This document shows, piece after piece, positions 53,701 through 61,976 of a stretch of 64,000 nt of DNA (the stretch's first letter is position 1; the number at the start of each line of letters is the position of its first letter). Origin of the DNA: Paenibacillus sp. SC116 (GTDB taxonomy: Bacteria; Bacillota; Bacilli; Paenibacillales; Paenibacillaceae); NCBI RefSeq assembly GCF_024733555.1, contig NZ_JANIOF010000001.1, positions 2,290,777-2,354,776 of the forward strand, written 5' to 3'. Below the pieces are notes generated by a model. The model saw nothing but the letters and a program-made list of their open reading frames with translations. It did not search any database and had not been told where the DNA came from. The translations under genes were made by a program, and so were the position numbers.

Positions 53701-54287
53701 GGATTCCCCAACACGTCACGCATAGCGTGATGGCGTGTTTCTTGAGTTTCATGAATTCCATGAGTTTGGTCATGCAAAATATGCGAAGGTTCACGTGGAA
53801 TCGGGACATCATCCACGATATGAACTACACCTTGGACATCTATTTTTTGCTTGTCCTCCCACATACCAAATCGTTTCCCTAACAGCTCCAACGCTTTAAT
53901 CTTGTCGGCAAATCGGATAACCCGCTCTACCCCATTTCCATCCTGCGTTGGAATCATCCTCACCTTCACACTAGCGATTGCTGCCGTGTCATCTGGCGAT
54001 ACGTCAGCTTGCATCGTCGCATCCTCTAAATTAATAATGTTAGGTGCATTCACAAAGGCAATCCGAGCCAGCTCGCGTATAATTCGCTCCTGATTCACAC
54101 CAACGCGCCTTGAATGTTCGGCCATTCTGTCGTCTATGTACTCACGCACTTTTGCATGCTTCATTAATCTGCATGCTTGTTGTTCAGCCGAATTCGCGCT
54201 ATAGCCCGCCCTGATTGCAGCCTGCGTGGCATTGAGGTCAATCAGGTACTCATCTGCAAATCGTCGTTGTTTGGCCGTCAATGCCAT
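53697..54287 (-). CDS. xtmA: terminase small subunit
   Basis: DNA-recognition subunit of 196 aa. The N-terminal helix-turn-helix LTAKQRRFADEYLIDLNATQ, AIRAGYSANSAEQQACRLM matches Terminase_2, and LELLGKRFGMWEDKQKIDV is a common C-terminal motif. It begins the late operon, behind the TTGCAG array. Confidence 0.94.
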   Translation of the reverse strand: MALTAKQRRFADEYLIDLNATQAAIRAGYSANSAEQQACRLMKHAKVREYIDDRMAEHSRRVGVNQERIIRELARIAFVNAPNIINLEDATMQADVSPDDTAAIASVKVRMIPTQDGNGVERVIRFADKIKALELLGKRFGMWEDKQKIDVQGVVHIVDDVPIPREPSHILHDQTHGIHETQETRHHAMRDVLGNP

Positions 54288-54370
54288 ACTCGAGTCCCCC
54301 CTCCTTCATTAGGATAATTAGCCTCTCGATAAAACGTCCACACTACTATCCTATAGCGTTTTTTGCCAAC

Positions 54371-54413
54371 TCACCTGCAACAATTCTGCAACCTATCTGC
54401 AAAGTTTCTGCAA
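54371..54413 (-). repeat. first TTGCAG array before terminase, four copies at 11-bp period
   Basis: On the minus strand four TTGCAG units start exactly 11 bases apart (plus-strand CTGCAA at 54375, 54386, 54397 and 54408), each followed by five variable bases; the last continues GCAGGTGAG. Downstream comes TATAGGATAG, a possible -10 region. The position between the late activator gene and terminase fits an ArpU/Xpf-type late promoter operator. Confidence 0.8.
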
Positions 54414-54436
54414 TTTCTATCTACAAGCAGACTTCA

Positions 54437-54880
54437 TTAAGAAGCCACTTCTTCATGAAATACTTCTAGTCTTAGCGCGTATGCAAGCTGCTTCATTGCT
54501 TTCGACTTGGCATAATAATAAGAACGCTCCGACATGTGCATAGCTACGTATACATGAATGTCTGTCACCCCATCATCGCCAAGATATCTCATTTCTATCA
54601 TTCGACGATGCATATCTGCTAGTTGACTTACCGCCTTCATCACTTGATCGTACTCACGCTGCAACTGCTCTTCACGATCCACATTATAAGTCGCAAGCAT
54701 CGCTGTCTGATCACTTTTCACATTCGTGTTGCTGCGCGGCGCATCGCTGTACACAGCTGTAACTCTAGCTTCACGGCGGATAAAACCAAACTTGTTATAC
54801 AATCTGGCCGATTCCAATCTTTCTTCTACTTTTCTGGATGTTTTGCGCGCATGAAGCTTCAATCCCTCACCAGTCCCCAT
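54437..54880 (-). CDS. ArpU/Xpf-like late transcriptional activator
   Basis: Helical protein of 147 aa. A sigma-70 region 4-like C-terminus (QLADMHRRMIEMRYLGDDGV, AMHMSERSYYYAKSKAMKQL) marks the ArpU/RinA/Xpf late-regulator superfamily, members of which activate packaging and lysis genes of Gram-positive phages. It is the first gene transcribed from the early promoter divergent from xre. It should act on the repeat arrays at 54371-54413 and 45582-45620. Confidence 0.85.
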   Translation of the reverse strand: MGTGEGLKLHARKTSRKVEERLESARLYNKFGFIRREARVTAVYSDAPRSNTNVKSDQTAMLATYNVDREEQLQREYDQVMKAVSQLADMHRRMIEMRYLGDDGVTDIHVYVAMHMSERSYYYAKSKAMKQLAYALRLEVFHEEVAS

Positions 54881-54916
54881 AGTAGATGCCCCCGTTAGCT
54901 CTCACATTTAGTTTCG

Positions 54917-55016
54917 TATGCGCATAATTAAATATGCGTTGACGAATATTAAGACTATACAATTAAATATTCGCTAGCGCAATACTTTTCGACAAATATA
55001 ATTGCGCGCGCGCAAT
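54917..55016. promoter_or_regulatory. lysogeny switch with four palindromic operators
   Basis: Between xre and the late-activator gene are TATGCGCATA (54917-54926), ATATGCGTTGACGAATAT (54932-54949), ATATTCGCTAGCGCAATA (54967-54984) and ATTGCGCGCGCGCAAT (55001-55016). The half-site consensus is about AT(A/T)(T/G)(G/T)CG. The last two cover the -35 boxes of the divergent promoters, fitting repressor control. Confidence 0.75.
54954..54982 (-). promoter_or_regulatory. early leftward promoter
   Basis: On the minus strand TTGCGC and TATAGT are 17 bases apart, reading towards the ArpU/Xpf-like gene. The -35 lies inside a palindromic operator. Confidence 0.75.
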
Positions 55017-55030
55017 CAATTATATATAAT
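55002..55030 (+). promoter_or_regulatory. xre promoter
   Basis: TTGCGC and a perfect TATAAT are 17 bases apart, 38 bases before the GTG start of the repressor gene. The -35 lies in the palindrome ATTGCGCGCGCGCAAT, suggesting autoregulation. Confidence 0.78.
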
Positions 55031-55068
55031 AGAATTATGTGCAGTAACAGCAGAATGAGGTGATTAGA

Positions 55069-55470
55069 GTGTCAATGAAACACGATCATTTTGGCGATAT
55101 ATTAAAACATCTTCGTAAAGATTCTGGATTTAAAACACAAAAACAGTTGTCAGAGTCATCCGGTATTTCACAGACTACCCTTTCAAGAATCGAGGCAGGC
55201 ATACAGAAACCAATGCCTGACACGTTAAAAATGTTGGCGAAATATTTGCAGACTTCCACCTACGAACAGCTCATGGAGAAAGCAGGATATTTCGAGAAGA
55301 AGCTGTCTTACGAGGACACGATTATTGAAGATAAATCTACATTAATTAACGAGAGAACGCATGAGCCTTATACATTAGCGGCTCATCACGATGGTGAAGA
55401 TTGGACGGAAGAAGAGCTTGAGGAGATTGAAAGATTTAAGCAATTTGTAAAATCGAAGCGCAAACAATAG
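55069..55470 (+). CDS. xre: XRE-family phage repressor
   Basis: Repressor of 133 aa. GTG 55069 follows TGAGGTGA by 5 bases; ATG 55075 is an alternative. The helix-turn-helix is KQLSESSGISQTTLSRIEAG near residues 25-44, with a following helix DTLKMLAKYLQ. The acidic C-terminus (DGEDWTEEELEEIERFKQFV) is typical of PBSX-Xre and phi105-like repressors. It should hold the divergent early promoter off until cleaved or removed with ImmA. Confidence 0.93.
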   Translation: MSMKHDHFGDILKHLRKDSGFKTQKQLSESSGISQTTLSRIEAGIQKPMPDTLKMLAKYLQTSTYEQLMEKAGYFEKKLSYEDTIIEDKSTLINERTHEPYTLAAHHDGEDWTEEELEEIERFKQFVKSKRKQ

Positions 55471-55480
55471 GAGCGACGCC

Positions 55481-55942
55481 ATGAGCTATGAACACTTGCT
55501 TAGAGAGGCAGCACAACAAAAAGTAGATACCTATGAAATGCCGATGACATCAAGAAATAAAGGCTTCTATTCTGACAAAGTGATCTGGATCAACAAGCAT
55601 ATTTCTACGAACATTGAAAAAGCGTGTATTCTTGCAGAGGAACTCGGTCATTACTATACCACTTCTGGGGATATAACCAATCAAAGTGTGCTATGCAATC
55701 GAAAGCAGGAGAAACGCGCACGCAATTGGGGATATAACAGACTCATTTCGTTAGATATGATTATTGAGGCCCATAAGTGCGGTATTCGCAACCGCTATGA
55801 ACTCGCTAATTACATTGGGGTTACGGAAGAATTTCTCGACTCTACCATTCATCATTTCCAGGAAAAGTACGGTTTCTCCGCAACGGTTGGTAAGTACACG
55901 ATCTGTTTCGAGCCTTTAAGCGTAATTGAGTGGTTTGAATAG
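55481..55942 (+). CDS. xkdA: ImmA/IrrE-type metallopeptidase (XkdA-like)
   Basis: Protein of 153 aa downstream of the repressor. The zinc-site helix reads CILAEELGHYYTTSGDI near residues 48-64: EELGH keeps the catalytic Glu and second His of the IrrE/ImmA family. Such proteins cleave or inactivate the phage repressor upon DNA damage, as ImmA does for ICEBs1. ATG 55481 follows AGGAG. The 298-base stretch that follows holds only the terminator at 56168. Confidence 0.9.
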   Translation: MSYEHLLREAAQQKVDTYEMPMTSRNKGFYSDKVIWINKHISTNIEKACILAEELGHYYTTSGDITNQSVLCNRKQEKRARNWGYNRLISLDMIIEAHKCGIRNRYELANYIGVTEEFLDSTIHHFQEKYGFSATVGKYTICFEPLSVIEWFE

Positions 55943-56167
55943 CATCATACAAACGGTCGTCTACCAGATTGTCATTGTTTATTAGTATTCCGGTGATTTC
56001 ATGTCCACACTGCTGTCAAATTGTCCTTCCTAATCTTTGACGTTTCTTCAGGAAGTCCTTGACTACTTTATGGACTTATCACCCGGCTCCTAGATAGGGG
56101 ATAGAGACTACTTCAAGCCTCCCCTTTGTTTTCTTCATTATTCAGTCGGCGGTATTATCTAAATAAA

Positions 56168-56209
56168 AAATTTCCAGAGTGCAGTCATGTGACCATACTC
56201 TGGAAATTT
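56168..56209. terminator. terminator at the right prophage-host junction
   Basis: Perfect 13-bp arms AAATTTCCAGAGT and ACTCTGGAAATTT. The minus strand continues into TTTTTTATTT, so it primarily ends the hemD-like gene; it also faces the xre-immA transcript. Confidence 0.88.
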
Positions 56210-56240
56210 AAAATCGTTATGGATGATAAAATAACGCCAA

Positions 56241-57074
56241 CTAATCTACACTTTCTTCATGCTGCCCATCATACCATTGTGCCAATCTCACAATTAAAGC
56301 ACCCATTCGTTCCTCTTGTGGAACAAGAATGCGCTCAACTCCTTCATCACGCAGTACACCAGCTGTCACCTTACCCACGGCAGCCGCTAACGTGCTCGAT
56401 GCAAATTGCTGCAACAACTCTTTCTCCAATCCTTGTTCACGTGCGTATTCAAATAAAAATCTTGGTTGAGGTGCGCTCGTCATAACAACAGCATCAACTT
56501 GGCCCTGAATAATTTCATCCAGCAGTTGCTTCATCACTTCAGGCTCAGGTGGAGTATGGCGATATGGCATCAGTTCTGAATAGCTAGCCTGTGCTTCCTC
56601 AAAGAAGGCCACTAATGCAGGAGCAGGATCGCCATGAAGCTGAAGCGAAACCGTTTCACCCTTAAAATGCTCCGCTCCATATTCTTGCAGCGCTCTGATA
56701 AGCCCTGCCGTTGATCCATCATCATCACGAACTTCCGGCACAATTCCAAGTCGCTTCAAAGCGTTCATCGTCTTGTAGCCCCGCGCAGCGTGCCGCAGTT
56801 CCTTAAGTCGCTCCTTCAACGCTTCAGCCTTGCCAGATGCTTCAGCCGCTTCCATCAGCGTATTAATGCCTATCCCTGTTGTCCATATAGCCCATGTAAA
56901 GGGAGTGTGAAGGAGCTTGTCCACTTCTTGATCCAGATGCTCAAATTGTGCATATACCGTACCTTGCGTCGGTCGGATGAGCGGTGTTCCCCCTTGTTTC
57001 ATTACTATCGTTGCCATCTCTTCCGCCTTACGCGGTCCAGTAAGTACAATCGTTTTGCCTGCTAGTTTCGCCAT
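56241..57074 (-). CDS. hemD: uroporphyrinogen-III synthase
   Basis: Haem/corrin pathway enzyme of 277 aa that closes hydroxymethylbilane to uroporphyrinogen III. LAGKTIVLTGPRKAEEMATI, the WTTGIGINTLMEAA segment, SLQLHGDPAPALVAFFEEA and VDAVVMTSAPQPRFLFEYA match the two-domain fold. It is isolated from any hem operon, so it may be a second, standalone copy, often next to nitrite reductase or regulator genes elsewhere. ATG 57074 follows GGAGGGG. Confidence 0.85.
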   Translation of the reverse strand: MAKLAGKTIVLTGPRKAEEMATIVMKQGGTPLIRPTQGTVYAQFEHLDQEVDKLLHTPFTWAIWTTGIGINTLMEAAEASGKAEALKERLKELRHAARGYKTMNALKRLGIVPEVRDDDGSTAGLIRALQEYGAEHFKGETVSLQLHGDPAPALVAFFEEAQASYSELMPYRHTPPEPEVMKQLLDEIIQGQVDAVVMTSAPQPRFLFEYAREQGLEKELLQQFASSTLAAAVGKVTAGVLRDEGVERILVPQEERMGALIVRLAQWYDGQHEESVD

Positions 57075-57086
57075 ATCTATCCCCTC

Positions 57087-57590
57087 CTATTTTGAACTTG
57101 GATTTGTTCCAGTCTCAACAACAATACGCTCCATGGTGAGCGCCCCTCTACAACGGCCGCATACATACTTCCGAACGTCTACACGACGCTTGCGCAAATA
57201 CGTAAGGCTACATTTTTTACATACCAGCCTGTATCGATAGGGCTCTCGCCGCTTCTTCTGCAAGCTGGGAATCGCTTTGCAAAATCTTGATCCGCCAACC
57301 TTTTGCAGCAGTTCCTTAAAGTCCTTATCCCGATGCTGGTATCCTCTGCCCTCAAGGTGAAGATGATAGTGGCACAGCTCATGCTTAATGATGCTGATTA
57401 CCTCTTCTTCCCCGTGGACTTCCCACTGCTTCGGATTGATTTCGATATTATGTGATCGCAGCAAATATCGTCCGCCAGTCGTCTTCAATCGGGCGTTGAA
57501 CGTTGCTCGATGGCGAAACGGCTTGCCGAACGATTCGATGGAAATCTGCTCTACCATCTGCTGCAAAATAGATTCCGTTATCCGTATCAT
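57087..57590 (-). CDS. SprT-like zinc metalloprotein
   Basis: Protein of 167 aa of the SprT family (YdcK in B. subtilis). The HELCHYH motif sits near residues 68-74 with HRDKDFKELL; a zinc ribbon of two CxxC pairs (CKKC, CGRC) ends the protein. The family includes proteases that degrade DNA-protein crosslinks in eukaryotes; bacterial roles are unclear. It neighbours cmpA and tex as in Bacillus. Confidence 0.93.
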   Translation of the reverse strand: MIRITESILQQMVEQISIESFGKPFRHRATFNARLKTTGGRYLLRSHNIEINPKQWEVHGEEEVISIIKHELCHYHLHLEGRGYQHRDKDFKELLQKVGGSRFCKAIPSLQKKRREPYRYRLVCKKCSLTYLRKRRVDVRKYVCGRCRGALTMERIVVETGTNPSSK

Positions 57591-57733
57591 GGAAAGAGCA
57601 CCACCTTCTATATCCTTAATCGATCGTCCACTGTCTTTAGACGTTCTCTAGTTTTCCATACTTGAATTTGTACTTGAAGTCCTTTACACTGTCAAGAGAA
57701 TAATGGCAATTGAACGTGAAGGAGCGACAGAAT

Positions 57734-58084
57734 ATGCCGAATATGCGCTATCTTATTTTGCAACGAGATACGAAGCTGGAGTTCGTAGAAATGCCGACTG
57801 ACTATGCTTATCAACTAAGTGCGTTAAACCTCCGTTTGAATAAAGAAATCGGAAAATTAACGGCTCAAGAAATTCCTGTACTGCCTGTTGCAGTAGCAGA
57901 ATGCGATCATCTTGAATTGCTTCGCGAGCAGGATCAGGTTGTAAGCGGGCTTCATTATTTGAACGAGCTTGAACAAGCATTTGCATCCATTCGTGAAACC
58001 GAATACCCGCTGATCTCGCTGCTTACAGAAATCCGCGCACTGCAAGCTCAAATGGAACAATGGTATGAGGATGAAGTTGTTTAA
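57734..58084 (+). CDS. hypothetical helical protein
   Basis: I do not recognise this 116-residue protein. ATG 57734 follows GGAG at 9 bases. It is mostly helical and acidic with LNLRLNKEIGKLTAQEIPVL and two conserved-looking turns AECDHLELL and REQDQVVSGLHYLNELEQAF. No membrane segment or metal site is seen. A weak terminator follows. Confidence 0.7.
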   Translation: MPNMRYLILQRDTKLEFVEMPTDYAYQLSALNLRLNKEIGKLTAQEIPVLPVAVAECDHLELLREQDQVVSGLHYLNELEQAFASIRETEYPLISLLTEIRALQAQMEQWYEDEVV

Positions 58085-58173
58085 TGATTAAGCTAACATA
58101 AACGTATCGCAGCCTCACCCATAAGGGATTGTTATTTCAGATTGATTCACTAACTAAATCAAGCGCTACTAGC

Positions 58174-58205
58174 TCCCGCTGCTTAATCGCGCAGGAGTTT
58201 TTTTA
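58174..58205 (+). terminator. terminator after the hypothetical gene
   Basis: Imperfect stem CTCCCGC/GCGCAGGAG with a short loop followed by TTTTTTT, 90 bases after the stop codon of the upstream gene. Confidence 0.75.
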
Positions 58206-58311
58206 TTTGGAACAGCTTATGTACTTCACAGGACCTGCACCTTCTATGACAAATGCCCATATGATAACGGTACAACATCGTATCGTCATCCTTAGAAGGA
58301 GGGAATAGCCC

Positions 58312-58452
58312 GTGCCGCAATGGTTAAGCAATCAGCTTATGAAAGCCTATCAGAAAAAGGATCGCAGGCAGATCAAGCTGCTCAATGATTGTTGGTTTTT
58401 TTATCGTTCGAAGCCTTCGGTTCGTTCATTCCAGTCGAAGACAACTCAGTAA
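58312..58452 (+). CDS. cmpA: cortex morphogenetic protein CmpA
   Basis: Sporulation protein of 46 aa from GTG 58312 behind AGGAGGG. The sequence MPQWLSNQLMKAYQKKDRRQ and IKLLNDCWFFYRSKP closely matches B. subtilis CmpA (37 aa), a small factor that with ClpXP controls SpoIVA and cortex assembly. It lies between the SprT-like gene and tex, as in Bacillus. Too short for most gene finders. Sporulation control is expected, though the promoter is not clear. Confidence 0.93.
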   Translation: MPQWLSNQLMKAYQKKDRRQIKLLNDCWFFYRSKPSVRSFQSKTTQ

Positions 58453-58508
58453 TCATCTCAGCAAATCATTCAACAAACGCTAGGCTTCCGCCGTCCCCTT
58501 TCGGAATA

Positions 58509-58546
58509 AAGCCGGACAATTTTCCTCGACGAGGCATGTCCGGCTT
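58509..58546. terminator. terminator between cmpA and tex
   Basis: Arms AAGCCGGACA and TGTCCGGCTT, T-rich on both sides (CTTCTAT on plus, TTTATTCC on minus), lying 56 bases after cmpA and 95 bases after the convergent tex stop. Confidence 0.85.
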
Positions 58547-58641
58547 CTATAAGCGCTGCAAATACATGTTAATGATAATGGTTAGGCTCGGCACAACATG
58601 ACACGCTTGACCTTATCATTTCACTTTCCAGCATCCATCTT

Positions 58642-60873
58642 CTATTGCTTAGGCTGCTTCATTGTTAATCCAACGCGGCCTTTTTTCACGTCTACCTGCA
58701 TCACCCATACCGTCACATTATCTCCAACAGAAACAACATCAAGCGGATGCTTCACAAAGCGATCACTGATTTGGGATATGTGGACGAGCCCATCATTTTT
58801 GATCCCAATATCGACGAATGCTCCAAAATCAATAACGTTCCGAACCGTTCCTTGCAGCTCCATGCCAGATACTAAATCTTCAATTTGGAGTACATCAGTA
58901 CGGAATATTGGAGGAGGAAGCTCCTCACGCGGATCGCGCCCTGGGCGCAGCAAGCTGTCTACGATATCCTTCAACGTCGGTATACCAACTTCCAGCTCGG
59001 CTGCCAATTGCTCAATAGAAGCATCGCGCAGCTTCTTCACAAGCTCCTCTGAACCGATCACATCGACTTTGAAGCCGAGCGAAGCAAGCAAGCGCTCTGT
59101 TACCTTGTATGATTCAGGGTGAATCGGCGTACGATCAAGCGCATAGTCTCCTTCCGAAATGCGTAGGAAGCCAATACATTGCTCATATGCTTTCGGACCA
59201 AGACGAGCTACCTTTTGCAGCTGCTGACGCTTCGTGAATTTGCCGTTCTCTTCCCGATGCTTCACGATATTTTTAGCCAATGTTGCGTTAATGCCAGCTA
59301 CATACGAAAGCAGTGAAGGCGAAGCTGTGTTCACATCTACACCTACGTGGTTAACCGCAGACTCAACGACTGCCCCGAGATTTTCTTCTAGACGTTTTGC
59401 AGCTACGTCATGTTGATATTGCCCGACGCCAATTGCCTTCGGATCGATTTTAACGAGCTCTGCAAGCGGGTCTTGTACCCGTCGACCGATCGACACTGCA
59501 CTGCGTTCTGCCACATCAAGGCTAGGGAACTCTTCCTGTGCAAGTTTAGATGCAGAATAAACACTCGCTCCCGCTTCATTTACGATAAGATACTGCAGTC
59601 GCTTACCGGATTCATTAGCATAGTGTCCGAGCCAGTCCGCAACGAATTGCTCCGTCTCCCTAGATGCTGTACCATTCCCGATTACGACAATATCAGCATC
59701 ATATTTCCGTGCCAATTCACTGAAAATGCGCTCTGCGTCCTTAACCTTGTTATGCGGCGCTGTCGGGTACGTCACCGCCACCTCCAGCATTTTGCCCGTG
59801 TCATCGACGACAGCCAGCTTACAGCCAGTACGGAAGGCGGGGTCAACGGCCAATACCGTCTTGCCTTTGACTGGCGGTTGCAGCAGCAGGCTGCGCAGGT
59901 TCTTGGCGAATACATCAATCGCCTGTTCCTCCGCCTTCTCTGTCAATTCATTGCGCACATCTCGTTCAATCGAAGAAGCAATCAGTCGCTTGTACGCATC
60001 CTCAACCGTTACTTCCAGCAAATGGCGAACAACCGAAGTACCACGAATCCACTTTTTCTGTATGTATGCTAAAATCATGTCGTTTTGTATATCCAGTGAC
60101 ACCTTCAACACTTCTTCACGCTCACCGCGGTTAATTGCCAATATTCGATGGGAAGGCAGACGCTTAACTGGCTCACTGTACGCATAATACATCTCGTACA
60201 CCGATTCCTGTTCTGTATCTTTAGCTTCAGTCCGCAGTAATCCTTGTTCGTATGTATACTGTCTTACCCATTTACGAACTACAGGGTCATCTCCGATTAA
60301 CTCAGCGATAATGTCGAGCGCACCTTGTATCGCTTGCTCGCTCGTCTCTACACCTAGATCAGGCTGAATGTATGCAGCAGCTTCCTGTAAAGGATCTCCT
60401 GACTTCGGCTCCGATAGCACCCAATCTGCTAACGGCTGCAAGCCTCGTTCTTTCGCTACACTTGCGCGAGTTTTTCGCTTCTGTCTGTATGGACGATACA
60501 AATCCTCTACTTCCTGCAGCTTAACCGCTTTCATAATGGCTTGTTGGAGCGAAGTTGTCAGCTTGTTCTGCTCTGCAATAAGTCGCATGACTTCGCGCTT
60601 GCGTTCTTCGAGCCCACGAATGTAGCTTAAGCGCTCTTCCAAACTACGAAGCTGATTCTCGTCTAGCTCTCCCGTCATTTCTTTACGGTAGCGGGCAATG
60701 AACGGAATCGTATTCCCCTCGTCTAATAGCTCGATCGTACGTTGTACTTGTCCTGTCCCAAGAGACAGTTCAGTAGTAAGCTGCTTTAAGAGACGCTCAC
60801 GTTCATTTGCTTTGAGCTGCTCTACAATCGCTTCCAGTTCAGCTAACTCCATCGTTTGTTCAGATACCGTCAT
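58642..60873 (-). CDS. tex: Tex-family RNA-binding protein
   Basis: Cytoplasmic nucleic-acid-binding protein of 743 aa. Tex-like N-terminal helical domain with NTIPFIARYRKEMTGELDEN, YqgF-like RNase H fold (VLAVDPAFRTGCKLAVVDDT), helix-hairpin-helix repeats (PSLLSYVAGINATLAKNIVK) and C-terminal S1 domain (GMELQGTVRNVIDFGAFVDI). Tex influences transcription and rRNA metabolism. ATG 60873 follows AGGAAGG. B. subtilis homologue is YdcI. Confidence 0.96.
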   Translation of the reverse strand: MTVSEQTMELAELEAIVEQLKANERERLLKQLTTELSLGTGQVQRTIELLDEGNTIPFIARYRKEMTGELDENQLRSLEERLSYIRGLEERKREVMRLIAEQNKLTTSLQQAIMKAVKLQEVEDLYRPYRQKRKTRASVAKERGLQPLADWVLSEPKSGDPLQEAAAYIQPDLGVETSEQAIQGALDIIAELIGDDPVVRKWVRQYTYEQGLLRTEAKDTEQESVYEMYYAYSEPVKRLPSHRILAINRGEREEVLKVSLDIQNDMILAYIQKKWIRGTSVVRHLLEVTVEDAYKRLIASSIERDVRNELTEKAEEQAIDVFAKNLRSLLLQPPVKGKTVLAVDPAFRTGCKLAVVDDTGKMLEVAVTYPTAPHNKVKDAERIFSELARKYDADIVVIGNGTASRETEQFVADWLGHYANESGKRLQYLIVNEAGASVYSASKLAQEEFPSLDVAERSAVSIGRRVQDPLAELVKIDPKAIGVGQYQHDVAAKRLEENLGAVVESAVNHVGVDVNTASPSLLSYVAGINATLAKNIVKHREENGKFTKRQQLQKVARLGPKAYEQCIGFLRISEGDYALDRTPIHPESYKVTERLLASLGFKVDVIGSEELVKKLRDASIEQLAAELEVGIPTLKDIVDSLLRPGRDPREELPPPIFRTDVLQIEDLVSGMELQGTVRNVIDFGAFVDIGIKNDGLVHISQISDRFVKHPLDVVSVGDNVTVWVMQVDVKKGRVGLTMKQPKQ

Positions 60874-60966
60874 CTTAGCCTTCCTTTCTATCTAAATGGC
60901 TAGTAACCTCACCATCATTATTGTCTCAGAAATCCGATAGCATTTCCAGCTTTGCCTGAAGGAAAC

Positions 60967-60996
60967 AAAAAAGACCACTGATTATGCAATCAGCAG
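60967..60996 (-). terminator. hairpin upstream of tex, downstream of ndoA
   Basis: CTGATT/AATCAG stem with ATGC loop and poly-T on the minus strand; with the longer dyad at 61041-61071 it separates ndoA from tex. Confidence 0.75.
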
Positions 60997-61040
60997 CCTT
61001 ATCGTTATCCTCATATCGACAAGAAGGAAAAGCGAACGAA

Positions 61041-61071
61041 CCTCCACCTGTCTGAATAAAACAGGCAGAGG
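61041..61071 (-). terminator. inverted repeat just after ndoA
   Basis: CCTCCACCTGT and ACAGGCAGAGG pair across a 9-base loop with one mismatch. The following minus-strand sequence TTCGTTCGCTTTT is only modestly T-rich. Confidence 0.5.
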
Positions 61072-61081
61072 CTATTCCTAA

Positions 61082-61432
61082 TTAAAAATCAATCAAACCA
61101 ATGCTAATCTGGAGGGCATCGTCAACTTTGCGCATCGTCTCATCATCCAAATGGGTAATCTTATCCGTCAGACGCTGCTTGTCGATCGTACGAATCTGCT
61201 CCAACAAAATAACAGAATCACGATCAAAGCCATGCGTCTCCGCATCGATCTCCACATGAGTTGGAAGCTTTGCCTTTTGAATCTGCGCTGTTATAGCCGC
61301 TACAATGACGGTTGGGCTGAAGCGGTTGCCAATATCATTCTGAATAACGAGAACCGGACGAACACCGCCCTGCTCCGAACCAACCACGGGTGATAAATCA
61401 GCAAAAAACACATCCCCGCGCTTCACAATCAC
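61082..61432 (-). CDS. ndoA: endoribonuclease EndoA (MazF family)
   Basis: Toxin of 116 aa, the same length as B. subtilis Ndo[38 protein letters not shown] and [20 protein letters not shown] are almost the family consensus. It cleaves mRNA at UACAU in Bacillus. GTG 61432 starts it, three bases after the antitoxin stop. Confidence 0.96.
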   Translation of the reverse strand: MIVKRGDVFFADLSPVVGSEQGGVRPVLVIQNDIGNRFSPTVIVAAITAQIQKAKLPTHVEIDAETHGFDRDSVILLEQIRTIDKQRLTDKITHLDDETMRKVDDALQISIGLIDF

Positions 61433-61435
61433 TGG

Positions 61436-61729
61436 CTACACCCCGCTAACTAAACGGCCCAGCGTGCCATCCGCATCTGCTTCCGCATAGAACGCTTCGG
61501 ATGCCATCGTTAAGTTTATCTTCGCCATTTCCATATAACCACGCTGCATAGACTCACGAATATGACGTTTCTTCCGTTCGTTCAAGTACAATTTCATAGC
61601 TTGGCGAATGAATTCACTGCGATTGGAGTTCTCCATTGCCACGATGCCGTCCACTTCTTGTAACAGTTGGTCGGGCAAGCTGATCATTATTCGTTTGGTG
61701 TTGTGTATGTTTCGCACCTGTTCTCGCAC
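61436..61729 (-). CDS. ndoAI: antitoxin EndoAI (ribbon-helix-helix)
   Basis: Antitoxin of 97 aa. The N-terminal RHH fold ISLPDQLLQEVDGIVAMENS binds DNA, and RGYMEMAKINLTMASEAFYA is the segment that blocks NdoA, close to B. subtilis. GTG 61729 (AAAGG at 8 bases) is preferred over TTG 61735. Cotranscribed with ndoA. Confidence 0.93.
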   Translation of the reverse strand: MREQVRNIHNTKRIMISLPDQLLQEVDGIVAMENSNRSEFIRQAMKLYLNERKKRHIRESMQRGYMEMAKINLTMASEAFYAEADADGTLGRLVSGV

Positions 61730-61976
61730 CCCCAAAACCTTTCCTGCCTTATCACCATTATGTCGTACCTATAGAAAAATTATACAAGAGCATATATATG
61801 CCGCATATAGATCGGATATGTGAAAAGTCATACACGGTATATACAGCTTCATTTATTCTTTACAGTAATCATCAAGTTCCGCAAAACTATATCGTTTCGA
61901 TTATACCATTATTCGAGCAAGTTTCCTCATTTTCCTTCATCCAATTGGAGAGAATGTAGGAAAATTATTGTTTTTG

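Larger units (their letters stand above)
26262..55942. mobile_element. PBSX-like prophage with two MuF toxin modules
   Basis: About 29.7 kb containing divergent xre/immA and an ArpU/Xpf-like late activator, terminase, portal, MuF head proteins, scaffold, capsid, connector, sheath, tube, chaperone, tape measure, baseplate, fibres and lysis genes in nearly PBSX order. I find no integrase, replication, recombination or excision genes and no convincing direct repeat at the ends, so boundaries are set by gene content. Flanks are a DUF1361 operon and a hemD-like gene. Confidence 0.92.

Noticed and set aside
26205-56160. Possible att direct repeats at the prophage ends
   Set aside because: By eye I found no repeat of useful length between 26205-26261 and 55943-56160; no integrase is present to define a core.
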